Source of the DNA: Phlebotomus papatasi
Lineage: Eukaryota > Arthropoda > Insecta > Diptera > Psychodidae
Reading direction: 5' to 3'
DNA length: 64,000 nt
NCBI RefSeq assembly: GCF_024763615.1
Contig: NC_077224.1
Span: 54,756,712 to 54,820,711, forward strand
The translations under genes and the position numbers were made by a program. The notes beneath the pieces are model-generated. The model did not search any database. It was not told the DNA's origin and saw nothing but the letters and a program-made list of their open reading frames with translations. Positions 45,758-57,549 of this stretch are shown here, in pieces; position 1 is the first letter of the stretch, and every line of letters starts with the position of its first letter.

Positions 45758-47869
45758 GATTGATCAGTTCTGAAAAATGCTCTTTCCAGCGACTTTTAAT
45801 AACAATTTATTATAAATAATAAATCCTTTTAATATTAATTTAAAATCCATTGTATTCAGATTAAATGCCTGTAATGTAATTGATGTAATATATAATGCGT
45901 TTTATCCGATGGATTTTTCCTATCGAACATTGCTTGTTTCTCTCATATAAATGCCCAATTTCGACATTCTTTGAGCTACAAAAAAAATTGAATTGTCATT
46001 GGCATTTGTAAAATGCTCTTTTCTTCGCAATGACATGGGGACAAATTGATTATGGCTAGATTATTCACATGATGAGTATTTCTATCATCAATGTTTCTGG
46101 CATTTCTTCAATTAGGCCATCACTGTGACAATCAATATAATCCTCTGTATTAATTTTCGTATAGGGATAGTGCACATTTAACGACCATTTCAATTAACTT
46201 TCCTGTTACATGACGCGATGTTGCGTTGCAAATAACCAAATGGGTGTTTTTTTTGAAGGTTTTTCTGGATAATGACCCATCAAAGTCAATGCATCGTTGA
46301 ATTTGCAAAAAGCTTAGTGGTACAATTTGACAAAATATCCTTTTTTTAACTGCGAATTATTGTATACATGTGATAGGAAGCTCTAAAAAATGATGGATAT
46401 TTGTGCATGAATGAGATGTCCATCGAATTATGATGATCAGGATAACAAATGATGATGATGTTGCTGATGCAATTACTGTACAACATTTATTATTTATTCC
46501 CAAAGTGAATTATTAAAAGTACCATGCATGACCAAATATGGGAGAGCTCGTGGTATGGTAGAATTTTCGGGCAATCCGTGCGGAAAACAAATAAATTGGT
46601 AGTAAATTAAATTTTAATACATTAAATTTCTGATAACGCATCTCGTTAAAATGTTTAACATGACGCAATATTTTTTATTGTATTTTAGGAGGGGCCTTCA
46701 AAACTATTTGTGCGTCAAGAGCACGTGTTTGAATAAGGGATAGTCTTTTTTTTTGCATAGAAGAGGATTCCAATCAAAAAGCTCACTCTTCTGAAAAGCT
46801 CTCTCTCTCTCTCAATATTGTGGGGTTAAATGAAAAAAATGTTTGGCACAATTTGTAGCATTTGTTCTCTTTTTTCAGAAAAAAAAATTCCACACTGATT
46901 TTTCTGTATTTTTTCTCTTTTTTCGTGCTTACGCTATCGACATATTATTTTTAACGGATGGATCTTTCGGTACTTTTTTTCCATAACAATAACCATTCAT
47001 CTCTCATGATTCAAAATAATATTGTTCACAACATACAAATATCTATCTATGTATTTGCGAAAAAAAAACACTGATTCCATAAAACAAGGATAAAAGGTGA
47101 ATAATTTGTTTCCGTAGAAGCTCAAATATATTTTGTTGTGTAGGTGCATGGAATGTGCTTCATGTTTTATTGTTTCTTTGCCTCGACGTGCTTTTTCCCC
47201 ATACGTTTCGAAAACCACCCCCAACTGCGAAACTTTTACTTGGCGCCTCCAACATGTGGTCATACAAAATCACGGAAGGGATAAAAACGATAGATTAGAG
47301 GGGCAATTGTTGGGAGTTGTGGGCTGATTTTTTTTTGCCAAGTGGCGACACCAAATGAATGGCACGTGAGGGCAAAAGATGTGGCTGGAAATTTTCTCCA
47401 TCAGCAGAAGCTCCATGAATCATATTCACCCCCTGGATAGGCAATTGTTGGGTCTGATTGTGCGAATAAGTGTTTGCGCGTGAAATGACCAATGTGGAGG
47501 GATGAATTGTACCCCCAGACGGTGGCTACAGAGGGCAGGGAAATGAGAGTACAGTCTGTCTTTTGTACTGCCTCAGAATACCAAAGTAATTTACTCCATT
47601 TTTATACGCATTTCTAATTAGAAGTTAAGATGAGGTTTCCGAAAGGCAGGAAATTTAAGAGGCTTTTGATGAAATATTTCATGAAATTTTCCAAAATGGT
47701 TTTGGAAAGAAAGATATCGAAGAAAATCGAAATCGTACATCTTTGTGCAGGGATTGTTGACCTACCTCAGTTAGCAGACCTTGCACTAAAGATTATTGAG
47801 AAATATTAATTTTTTGCAACTTCGGTAGCAATTTTAAGAAAAAAAGCGTTTTTTTGTATAAAAAATTGA

Positions 47870-47922
47870 CTTTGATTATTATTTATAATAAATGTAATTC
47901 TTTAATAATAATAATAATGCTT
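47870..47922. repeat. (TAA)n-rich tract
   Basis: TATTATTTATAATAAATGTA followed by AATAATAATAATAATGC could be the tail of a retroposed copy. Nothing upstream identifies the source. Confidence 0.35.
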
Positions 47923-48314
47923 GGCACAATATTCCATGAATGAACTAGGCTGTCCCGTTAGGGGATTTCTAGATATGCATTATTTTTTTCTTATACGAGA
48001 TGAGGTTGTCATTCCCATGCCCGTGGAATCAAGTGCAATGAAGCTTACTGGATACAATCCGAACACTTTTCACCCTTTAAGGACGATTGGAACACCGGTG
48101 TCCCATAAAGAAATAATTTTTCCTGACTACCTTAAGTTATTTTTTTTCTAATGTTTGTACGTAATTGCAAAGTAGAAGGTTAAAGGAATTTAGGATATTT
48201 TTTAAAAGTTCCCAGCTGTTTCCTATATAGTAAATTTTAAAGCTAAAAAATGGCGAATTTTCCAATTTTTTTTAAAACAAAACCGCTTAGAAAAAAGAAA
48301 CTACAATACTCAAA

Positions 48315-48498
48315 CATAATATTTTTCTTTGGACAAAGAGAACACGGATTTTGACCTAGGACTTCTCCTCCTTTATTACTACGCAACAGTAAAAAAATTT
48401 GTTGCGTAGTAATAAAGGAGGAGAAGTCCTAGGTCAAAATCCGTGTTCTCTTTGTCCAAAGTTCAACTCTTGACCGATTTCTAAGCATAATATTTTTC
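48315..48498. mobile_element. Hairpin insertion 2 with 13-bp direct repeats and perfect 60-bp arms
   Basis: The arms 48328-48387 and 48401-48460 are exact reverse complements over all 60 bp, around a 13-nt spacer. A 25-nt single-copy tail (48461-48485) containing CTTGACCG follows. The whole 158-bp insert is bracketed by CATAATATTTTTC at 48315-48327 and 48486-48498. The arm holds AACACGGATTTTGACCTA, matching insertion 1 at the same relative position. Perfect arms imply a recent event. Confidence 0.8.
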
Positions 48499-48639
48499 AT
48501 TAGAGTGAAAATTATCAGTCATTGGTGTCGTCAGGAAAATTACGTAAATTTTTAGGCTGTTTTTGTCCCTGTCGTTTATAGAGATATAAAATACCTTGTA
48601 AAATACACAAAATCTGGCTTTTGTTGGCTTTTCGAAGAT

Positions 48640-48826
48640 TAGATATAATACGTTTTTCAAGTTTTGTTTATCGGTTTCATTTTTATTGCTGATTTTCGGT
48701 CAGCGAAAGCTGTCTCGTCGTTAAAGGGCTAATGCCAGAAAAATTCCTGGTGACCTAAAGGGGATCCGAACCCGGGACACTTGCATCTTAGAGCAAATGC
48801 TCTACCACTTGACCCATTGAGTGTCC
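48640..48826 (-). mobile_element. tRNA-derived SINE candidate, minus strand
   Basis: Read on the minus strand, TGGGTCAAGTGGTAGAGC matches a tRNA A box and GGGTTCGGATCCC a B box. Between them lies an anticodon-like arm (ATTTGC...GCAAGT) whose loop is too long for a tRNA. There is no closed acceptor stem, and a non-tRNA body continues to about 48640. It fits a SINE head better than a tRNA gene. Confidence 0.55.
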
Positions 48827-49279
48827 ATTTCAATTGTTTACTAATCTTAATAAATCCTATGTACTTCTCTAGAGAATTTATCTAAGTAGCTACTCTGAAA
48901 ATTTCGAGTTAATCGGATGAAAATTACTCTATTTCTATAGCTCGCGGTGATTGAAGAAGTACTTTCGAGAAAAAAAACGCCTTTAAAACTTGGTAATGTG
49001 TTGGAGGATGTAGGGCACCTTTGAAAGTGGGCCACCTCTGAAATTGGCATTTTTCGTCTAATTTTAAATAAAATTGAGCCTTACCGTGATTTGATTTAGC
49101 TGCACAAACAAATTAAGAAGCTAAATTACATTATGATATGGCTCAGCTGATGGTGCTCAAATGTGCCTCATGCGTTTTCATTGAGACTGCTTCAAATATT
49201 CGTCATTTTTTGGTGCTTAAAAAATCTTTTCTACAATACATTATATCCTACATCATTCTCAATATTTTTTATGTCATTT

Positions 49280-49690
49280 AAGCACAAAGAGGTGGCAAAG
49301 TATCCCAGCTTTGCGGAATGCTCGAACTAATGAGATAGAGCTTTCTGTGAATTAGTTTTTCGCATGATCTTTTAGTGTTTAATGATCTACTAGAGAGATC
49401 GAATTGATTCATAAATCATAAAATCATTTGAAAATAAAAAAAATCGGTACTTAACCGATTCATTACCGATGAAGACCGATGCAGCCGAATTCAGAATTTC
49501 AATAGCTGTTCAAAAAATCCAAATTTAATCAAATCGGTTAAAAATGAGCCCTCCAAAGTAGTTGAACTTTGACCTTCAATAATTCAAAATGGTGAATTTT
49601 CCGGTCATATGTATATTTGGACGAAATGTTCGCCTGAACTACCTCTAAAATCTATCCGAAAATCAGTGAAAAAGCTTGGGCTAAATTTGA
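49280..49690 (-). repeat. Dispersed repeat R1, reverse copy
   Basis: It is closely alignable with 55235-55620 over ATCATAAAATCATTTGAAAA, ACCGATTCATTACCGATGAA, TGACCTTCAATAATTCAAAA and GAATTTTCCGGTCA. Confidence 0.75.
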
Positions 49691-49899
49691 GAAAAACCAA
49701 CAAAAAATATGTTTCTGGATGGGATTGAGGGGGGTATAGAAAAAAAAATCAGTTGTCCAAAGCTAGAGTCGTCCGAAGGTAGTGCGTTTTCCCCTATAAC
49801 TTCTTGGAAACCAACTTACTATTCACGAATTACTTAACTATTTTTCGTGTTTAAATCAAGGGGTTATTCATAAGCAATTAGAGTGGCTCGAGTTCTCGG

Positions 49900-50700
49900 T
49901 TTCCCTGAAAAATATATGAGTTCTCCGGGTCTTCTGAAAATATACAGTGGCGGCCAAAATAATAGAATCACTTTGCAAAGCTTATATATTTTTTAACTCT
50001 TGTATTTTTCCCAATTTGTTGATATAATTCTGAAGTAGAAATATTCAAATTATGAAAATCGTAGAATAAGGGTTGTTTTGGTCGCTAGAGGTATCTATTT
50101 AACACAGAATACGTCAATAGTGAAACTCAGTTCGGCCAAAAAAATTGGAAAACTGTCATTTATGGTTTTTAAATATGGCTTTATTTACACTTATTCGATT
50201 TATAAACCACATTTTTCAATTTAAATGAAAGTGGTCCTATCATGTTGTTCAAACCAAATTTCACTACTGACCTATTCTGGGAAAAAATAGAGACCTCTAG
50301 CGGTCATAACAATACTTATGTGAGGTAAGGTAATTATTTGAATATTTCTATATCAAAATTATTTCAACGAATTCGAATAAACAAAAATGCTAAAGGGTAA
50401 ATAGTGGCCTTTGCGGAGCTGATTCTATTATTTTGGCCGCCACTGTATGTACGGGTTCTCTAAAAATTGAATGCGTTCCCTAAGTTCCCTGATAAATGAA
50501 TGGGTTTCCCGGGTTTCCCATGAGTTCCCTGAAAAAATATATGGGTTTCCAGTTTCCAGTGAGTTCTCTGCAAATTGTATGGATTCTCCGACCCCGGGAT
50601 CTCTGAAAATTTTCTGAAAAATGAATGAGTTTCCCGTGAGTTCCCCGTTAATTCGCCATGTGTTCCCTGGCCGCATTGGCCCGAATTCTCCGAAATGAGT
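49900..50700. repeat. Degenerate tandem array (GAGTTCCCTGAAAAAT units), split
   Basis: Units such as TGAGTTCCCTGAAAAAATAT and ATGGGTTTCC recur from 49905 to 49942 and from 50450 to 50690. The gap is exactly the Tc1-type MITE at 49945-50445, so the element inserted into a pre-existing array. Confidence 0.65.
49945..50445. mobile_element. Tc1/mariner-type MITE (CAGTGGCGGCCAAAATAATA ends)
   Basis: The ends CAGTGGCGGCCAAAATAATA and TATTATTTTGGCCGCCACTG are perfect complements, extending to GAATCA. TA flanks both sides (49943-49944 and 50446-50447). Subterminal blocks ATTTGAATATTTCTAT and AGAAATATTCAAAT also pair. At 501 bp with no transposase frame it is non-autonomous. Confidence 0.88.
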
Positions 50701-52342
50701 TACCCCTTGGTTTAAATAGATGAGATTGTTAAAAATTTCACCTAATTTTAAGATTTTTTTAAATTTTTTTTTGTAAATAATATTTAAAACATATTAAACT
50801 TGAAATGAAAAATAAAATGTAAAACTTTGAAATTTTCACTGATATTTTGAATTTAAATCTAGCCTAAACTGTCCTCACGTTGTCGTAAAAATTCATTGAG
50901 GTGACACAAAGGGAAGATGATGAAAAAAGAGATCCACCCTCGAGGGTGACATGAACCACTGGTGGATGCTCCATTTGAAGGCGACCCATTTACCCCAACT
51001 TTTCCCCCTAACAATTTTTTTTACATATTGTACGCTCCGTGATTAATTTGCTATTTTTGCTGAATTTACGCTGCTCTGTTCTTTATTATTTTAATGACTT
51101 TATCATCCCTTGAGTTGGGTGTTTTTGTGCCATTTTCCTCTGACATTTTTTCACGCTTTTGTTAAATGTATGAATTGGAGAACCTATAATTTCTCCATCT
51201 TTCTTCAGGATCCTTTTTTTTTGTGAAAATGTTTGTCTGCATGTGTGTGTTTAATTAAATTAATTTTAGTTAAAGGTATTTCGTTGGTGAAAGAAAAATT
51301 GCATGATATTTTTATTATAAAAAAATAATATTATAAAGGTACCTTATGGCTTCTAGCTGAGGCGACAGAATGCGTTCTGGGGATATTTCTGCAGAGGAAG
51401 ATGAAAGCGTCAGTTTGAGCTTTTTCTGCTAGAAATTTCCATTTACACAGTTTCTCTGTCCACTACTCCAAATCACCTGTCCACCCACCTTTGTAAATCT
51501 GAATTGCTTTCTATTCTGAAGATTTCGCATCTCTCATTTTACTTTGTCCCTCCAGCTCCTCTATTTTTTTTTTGTCAAAAGGGAGATAAGAGGAACTCTT
51601 GAGGATGGGATTTTGTGGGGAGGTACACCGAAAAAAAAATGAAAGTGAGACAATGTTTTGTAAGGCGCTTTTTTTTGAAAGGGGGAGGATGGTTTGGTTT
51701 TGTGTGCAACAAAGTTTTTTAATTAAAAAAGTTCTTGGTGAATTGTTCGTCTGCTTTTCACACGACACGGTAGCGCGTTAATTTTATAAGTATAGGAATG
51801 AGAAAATGATTCAGTCTCGGACTCACGGTTATGGCAATTTAATTGGAAAAATTGCTAAAGTGCCGTAAAAAAAAGTATGAAAACACTGGGGAGCTGCTGC
51901 ATTTGCTCAAGACGTAGAAACATCCCATCCATCCCTTGATATTGCCTTTTGCATCCTACAATAGTGAGATGAATTAACTGGATTGTCAATCTCCATTTAC
52001 TGCACTCTGTCGCCTCAAGCAGCAATTGACGTATAAGCGAAAAGTTTGTGACATCAATTAGAAATCGATCATATTTATTGAGCTATTAAATTGCGGAGGA
52101 AAGTTTGCAACAATAGCCAATTAGAAACTTAAATGGAGTATCGTTGAAAGAATGCTTTTTATAAACTTTTTTAAATGAAATTTTATAATAGGAAATTAGT
52201 GACAAATAATTAGTAAGTAGGATGGGCTGTTTGAAGAACATTTCGCTTGAAAAACAAAAGTTTTGTAATCAATCAATTAATATACTAATTATGTACGAAC
52301 AAAAAAATGGAACCAAGGCTTTATACTAAGGCGCAGGTTAAT

Positions 52343-52548
52343 TAGGGTGGAGTCATCACTTTTAGACGTTGTGCACTTATGAACAACTTGCAAAAATCTT
52401 AAATTTTAACTTAAAGCAGGTTTTTAAAAATCACGAACTTAGTAGTTCAGAGTGTCATTAACAATTTTATGAGTTTTTAATTAAGAATTTAAATTTTTTA
52501 CTAGATATCAATTAATGTATAACGTCTATAAGTGATGACTCTACCCTA
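52343..52548. repeat. MITE, TAGGGTGGAGTCAT family, copy 2
   Basis: The left end TAGGGTGGAGTCATCACTTT and the right end AAGTGATGACTCTACCCTA are complements, with inner GACGTTGTGCACTTAT against GTATAACGTCTATA. It matches 31149-31368. Confidence 0.8.
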
Positions 52549-52614
52549 CTCTTTAAGTATTACGGGCAACTCAAGAATTCTACTAAGGAAAGTGTAGCCC
52601 TAGCCATAGGGCCA

Positions 52615-52830
52615 TGACAATTTTTTTCCAATCCCGGTCTTCAGACTAGAGGTTTAAAAAAGTTCCTGAAGATTTCAAAATCCCAAATAGCAACTAATTT
52701 TATTGCTTTTTCGAAATCTAATAGGTCTCTTATACTCAATAATCTAATTCTAAGTTATTTTTTTTTCAAAAAAATCTTTATTGATTAGAATTTAGAGCAG
52801 TTAAGCCATATGGTTAAGTCTTAGATCTGA
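52615..52830 (+). repeat. Dispersed repeat shared with 43905-44110
   Basis: AAATCCCAAATAGCAACTAA, AAAAATCTTTATTGATTAGA and AGCCATATGGTTAAGTCTTA follow the same order as at 43905-44110. Confidence 0.5.
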
Positions 52831-53489
52831 AGCTCTTATAACACTCGTTAGAACGCTTGATTGTCTAACGACTACAAAAGTGTCCATGCTTCGCACGACC
52901 CTATGCTTCTTAATGACTAAATTTTTCCTCTGTTTCTGAATAAATGTGACTCTGCAATTTACTTTGAGAACTGGGCACTTTCTCCTAATTTTTAAAATAT
53001 GGTTGCATTTAGGTCCATATAAAAAAGTCAACTTACCAGGGGCTTGGCTGCGATGATTCCACATTTACTGGAAACATAGGAAAAACTTAGTCATTACGAA
53101 GCTTGGGATCGTACGAAGCATAGGCACACTCCCCTATATAATATTTGAAAGTAAACACCAATGAGAGAGAAATATGATTTAATTCTTAATTAAAAGCTCG
53201 TAATATTGTTAATAACACTATGAAGTACTAATTTCATTATTTTTGAAAACCTGTTTAAAATATTCTTCAAACAGCTTGTGTACGGAAAAATGGGGCAGTT
53301 ACAGTCATGAATGACTTTCGAAAATATACAATATGAAGAAAAAAAATTAAAATAATAAAATGTTTTGCGAGCAAGATTCTATACTTAGCTTATATACTTC
53401 ATAAACCTGCAGTAAATGAATCTTTCAATAAAAAAGAAGATCAGATGTCTGAAGGTGCCTCATTCTTCCCTATGGTTTATATTTAGGAG

Positions 53490-53965
53490 GGGGTTTCATA
53501 CTTCGCACACACTAGCTCCGAACACTTCATATGTTTTTCAGATCCCTTTAATCATTGAGAGAAATCCGAAAAAGTTAAAATAACATTCCGGAAATGTTAA
53601 TTTTACCCTGCAGTATTGATATGGAATAGGTGTAAATATTATGCTTTTTAGGTGTATTAGGGGTTAAAGTTACCCTTTTTCATGTTATTTTTACCCTTGA
53701 AAAGGTGTAAAATTAACATTAAAAAATGTTGATACATGTTTACACCTAAAAAGTGTTAAAGTTATGAGGAAAAAAGTTAATCGCACCCTCTTTTTTTCTC
53801 AGTGATGAATCTGACTTATTTTTTCAGGAAATGTGCGACGACTATTTATTAAAATATATTGCCATAGGGTCGGATTCATTAAAAGAATATGGGAAAAATA
53901 TTAAATGTTCGAAGCCAGAGTATATACGAAGTCTGAAAGCCATTCCCTATAAGGCAAAAGAGTCA
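53490..53965. repeat. Inverted-repeat element split by a CACTGAG MITE
   Basis: The left arm GGGGGTTTCATACTTCGCAC, CTCCGAACACTTCATA pairs with the right arm TTAAATGTTCGAAGCCAGAG then TACGAAGTCTGAAAGCC. The arms are separated by the nested element at 53552-53806. Related pieces are at 12915-13021 and 45590-45757. Confidence 0.6.
53552..53806 (+). repeat. CACTGAG MITE family, copy 4 (nested)
   Basis: It begins TCATTGAGAGAAATCCG and ends TTTCTCAGTGATGA. The body is nearly collinear with 31671-31924, including ACATTCCGGAAATGTTAATT and GGTGTATTAGGGGTTAAAG. Confidence 0.8.
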
Positions 53966-55234
53966 GAAAAAAGTTGAGTTGGATGTTCCCATCCTTCTCC
54001 ATTTTATTGAATCAAAAAAAACTCAAACATTAATTCCAATCGTTTGCATAATCCTCTATAAGTGGTGCGTATTCATGAATATAAATGAATAAACTCATTC
54101 TTGCCAGAAAATTAATTTCAATTGACATTAAAAATACATACATAAAACCGTGAAAACTATTTTACTGCAAATAAGCTGGAAAAAATCACAAAAATAGTAA
54201 TGAGAAAATGGTATAAAATTGACTAATTAAAACTTTCAATAGGGTTTATTGCGGTAAAATTATCTATCTCGTTAAAATTTTCAACTGCTCTTCAAAAATT
54301 ACAATTAATTAAAATTTTAATTCCGATTTGTAATTTCTTCAATTGTTTTTTTTTTCTGTAATAACAAAATGGGATTACCTCAATTATATATATTTTTTTA
54401 ATCTTTTCCAGCAGATAAATATATTGTAGACACAGATGATTATATTATATAACATTGCAAAATGTGTGAATTAAAATTTTATCAGTATTTATCATCTTTT
54501 TCGGAAATTATCCCTAATTTGTGACAAAGTTAAAATATATTGTGTAATTGATTTATTTACTGTGAATTTATAAGTTGACGAGTATAATATTTATGCAAAT
54601 TAAATAACGCTCAATTAAACTGGTACATTCAACTTTTAAAAGAGACAATTTTTTATTATATTTTTCCTAAATAACTTTATTGCAACATTTTGACAGAACT
54701 TGACAGAAGACGTTTATCGGTTAGATAAGGACCTCATACATAATTTTTGGCCACGCCTCCTTTAGACTCTATAACAATATGTGCCGAATATACTCTGAAT
54801 TATTATAGAAAATTACAATCATTCTTCCACAGAAAACTCTTTCTGCTACTTCTGTTTGAGGATGAATACAATGAAACCGCTACCCAAAAAAGACCACGCC
54901 CCTTTTTAATGTCCTTTTTTAGTAATAAAAAATAAATAAATTTATTACTTAGAATAAATCTCGCGGTATTTACGGAAAAACTGAGGAAAAATACAAAAAA
55001 TATTTTGTATAAAACTCATGCAATATTTTATTTTTATAACCAAAAGAATTTGAAGGGGCGTGGCCTATTCTCTCATGGAAGAAACCTTAAGGGTTCATAA
55101 TTCTCATTTCCGAATTGAGGGAGTGACTTTAATCTAAAAAGGTTCAGTATGGAAAATGCAAAAATCTAAATTTCATGCCGTCTTCAAAGGGGGCTTGTTC
55201 TAAATTGTCTTATAGCCGGTGCTTACTCTGAAGT

Positions 55235-55620
55235 AAAAAAGAGATGGCAAAGCGTCCCAGCTTTGCTGAATGCTCGAACTCACGAGATAGAGCTCACCGT
55301 GAATTAGTTTTTCTGCATGTTTTTTTGGTATTACTGATCTACTAGAGATCAAATTGATTCATAAATCATAAAAGCATTTGAAAATCAAAAAATCGGTACT
55401 TGACCGACTCATTACCGATGAAGACTGATACAGCCGGGTTCGAAATTTCAATACCTCTCCAAAAAATCCAAATTTAACTAAATGGGGTGAAAAATTACCC
55501 TTCCAAAGTGGTTGACCTTTGACCTTCAATAATTCAAAATGGCGAATTTTCCGGTCACAGGTATATATGGGCAAAATGTTCGCCTGGACTAGCTCGTCTC
55601 ACATATCAATGGAAAATTTG
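55235..55620 (-). repeat. Dispersed repeat R1, reverse copy 2
   Basis: It matches 49280-49690 closely (AATCATAAAAGCATTTGAAA, ACCGACTCATTACCGATGAA, TTCAATAATTCAAAATGG). It ends about 180 bp before the last tutl exon. Confidence 0.75.
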
Positions 55621-55802
55621 TGAAAGTCCTAAGTTTAATGTAAATATAAATCCTAAAAATTAATGGCTCCTGATTCCTCAGCAATGATTCACAGCTTTTC
55701 GCTTATACGGCTACCTTTATTCAAGCAATATTAATAACAGTACTTGACACAAATATTAATCTCAATTTCTCTATTCAAAAAAAAAAATCGCAATAAATCC
55801 AG

Positions 55803-57246
55803 ATTTAGAGAAGGCAGAATACCAGGCTTAAAGACCCTGGCCGCTGTTTTAAATTGGATCTGGCCACGTGATCGCTGCACCAACTGCAATTCAATCTACA
55901 CACTTTCACTGTCTGACATCGAAGAGCGCAATAGCCTACGCCAAATTCACCGGGCACCCGATGGTCGCTTTGTGTTGGCTGACGATGCTCTGGAAGCCGA
56001 GGAGAGCCTGGATGTGGTGGATTCTGGTCAGCAAAGCGACGGTGGGGCCTCTCAGTACAGTAGCAGCGATGATGGAGGCTTCTTACCGCGAAGAAGTCGC
56101 GGAAGAGCTTCCTGGCGTCGACCCCTTGTGATTTCACCCAGTCAGCTCAGTTCCGATGGATCGGGGCACAGTCGCTATGGCTCCTTGTTGGGCAGGACGG
56201 CTCCTCTTCTAATGCCAGCCACTCGAGCGCCTTTGCATCAAAATCTCCACATAAGCACAATCAGTGGACCCGGAACTTTGCCCTACACGCCAGCATCGCG
56301 ACTCTCACGCTTCCATGCAAGTTCTCCGGCGACCTCAAGTACAGCTGGTATCATGTCACCCTGGTCGCCTCTCTACTTCAGTGACCTCAGTTCTGTTCGG
56401 CAATCGAGTGCTGAGAGATCTCTGCCAGCTCCTATGGGATCACTGAGGTACCTGCAGGATCGTCACTTTCATGAACTACCAGCTCTAAGGACAATTCACG
56501 AGGAGACCCAGCGTATGGCCAGAGGATTTGTTCCCGTTGGACCACCATCTCCTCACTGGCGTGGCTATCAATATCTTCCACAGACGCATCACGGATACCG
56601 TCCGTCGAGAGGGCGTTTCTTGCCACGGCAATGGCGTGCTAGAAGCGCTCCAGATCTCGCGTCTCCGCTCAGCTATCGCACAATGGGCGTCGAGGCATCA
56701 CCAGAGAGTCGCAGTAGCTCCAGTGGCTTCGGCAGCAAGAATACCTCAACCCAACAAAACCAGAGCTCCCAGTCTGGTGGTAGTGGTGGTGACTGGCGAT
56801 TCCTGCCTCCCTACCGACCTCCACCTCCGCCCCCAGCCGCCTTGGGCTACACTCGGCCCCTCCGTCGACCTCCCACTCCCCCAACCTACTCTATGAGTCA
56901 CTGGTTAGATCTCGTAGCCAGGCTCAACAGTGCCTCCGAGCAAGCCAACCTCAGCAAATCCGTGGATGTGGGCAGTGTTGACGGCCACTACGAGTTTGAT
57001 CCCTCAACTCCCACACCCACAGCTTCGACGCCAACGGGACCTCCAGCACCTCATCTACTCCAAATGGAACCCTTTTCCCTGGCCAGTGCTCTGCCACCGG
57101 CCGCTCCCGGACCCAGTGGTCGGAAGAGAGTCTCACGCTACGACAACATCGAGGCACGCGTGCAGGCCATGAAGGAAGAGTTCTACGCCTACAGACAGCG
57201 ACAGGCCATGCGGAGGGCCGGTGTTGAGCTAGAAAGCGCCTGCTGA
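55803..57246 (+). CDS. tutl: Turtle, last exon encoding the long cytoplasmic tail
   Basis: The exon encodes visible residues 775-1255 and stops at TGA 57244-57246. It begins after AATCCAG and completes a Lys codon in the phase left by the previous exon: KFREGRIPGLKTLAAVLNWI. The tail is Ser- and Pro-rich with a run LPPYRPPPPPP and basic SRYDNIEARVQAMKEEFYAY near the end. It finishes in ESAC, which fits a class I PDZ ligand pattern (Ser at -2). The exon is much more GC-rich than its surroundings. The branch and pyrimidine region before the acceptor is interrupted by an A11 run, so the exact acceptor is the least certain boundary. Confidence 0.9.
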
Positions 57247-57549
57247 TCGATCTCTCTCCCATTTCTCATTTCATACGATCTCAAGGAGTTTGTTATAAGG
57301 TAAAATCTTCTAACTTCCTTTCGGTTTTCCTTTATTTCAAAAATACTTGTACTTTAAACTTTTTGGTATTTTCCCAAATTTAAATTACAGCGCATCTCTG
57401 AAATTGATTGTTTGACAAGATGTCAATGATGTTTATTGCAAGAGTGTCAACACTTGTCAACTCGACAAGTTGACAAATGTGACATCCGCTGTCATATTTT
57501 GACCAGAATGATCATGAGAATGTTAAAGAATTTTAGAATTCATCGGGGA

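Larger units (their letters stand above)
41201..55802 (+). other. tutl: Largest tutl intron (14.6 kb)
   Basis: No exon with matching phase was recognised. The intron contains LINE debris (41.9-44.2 kb), hairpin insertion 2, a SINE candidate, MITEs and R1 copies, each listed separately. Stretches 44340-45590, 45760-47870, 50700-52340 and 53970-55230 show only AT-rich sequence with short runs such as (CT)n at about 46799-46813. A further cytoplasmic exon here cannot be excluded. Confidence 0.65.

Noticed and set aside
47921..48151. 76-codon frame at 47921-48151
   Set aside because: It starts inside a (TAA)n tract and ends in a poly-T run. No domain, no splice context.
48740..48826. A true tRNA gene on the minus strand
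   Set aside because: The anticodon loop is too long and no acceptor stem closes the structure. A SINE head explains the A and B boxes better.
55805..57262. Minus-strand and alternative plus-strand frames over the last tutl exon
   Set aside because: They are shadows of the GC-rich turtle coding frame.
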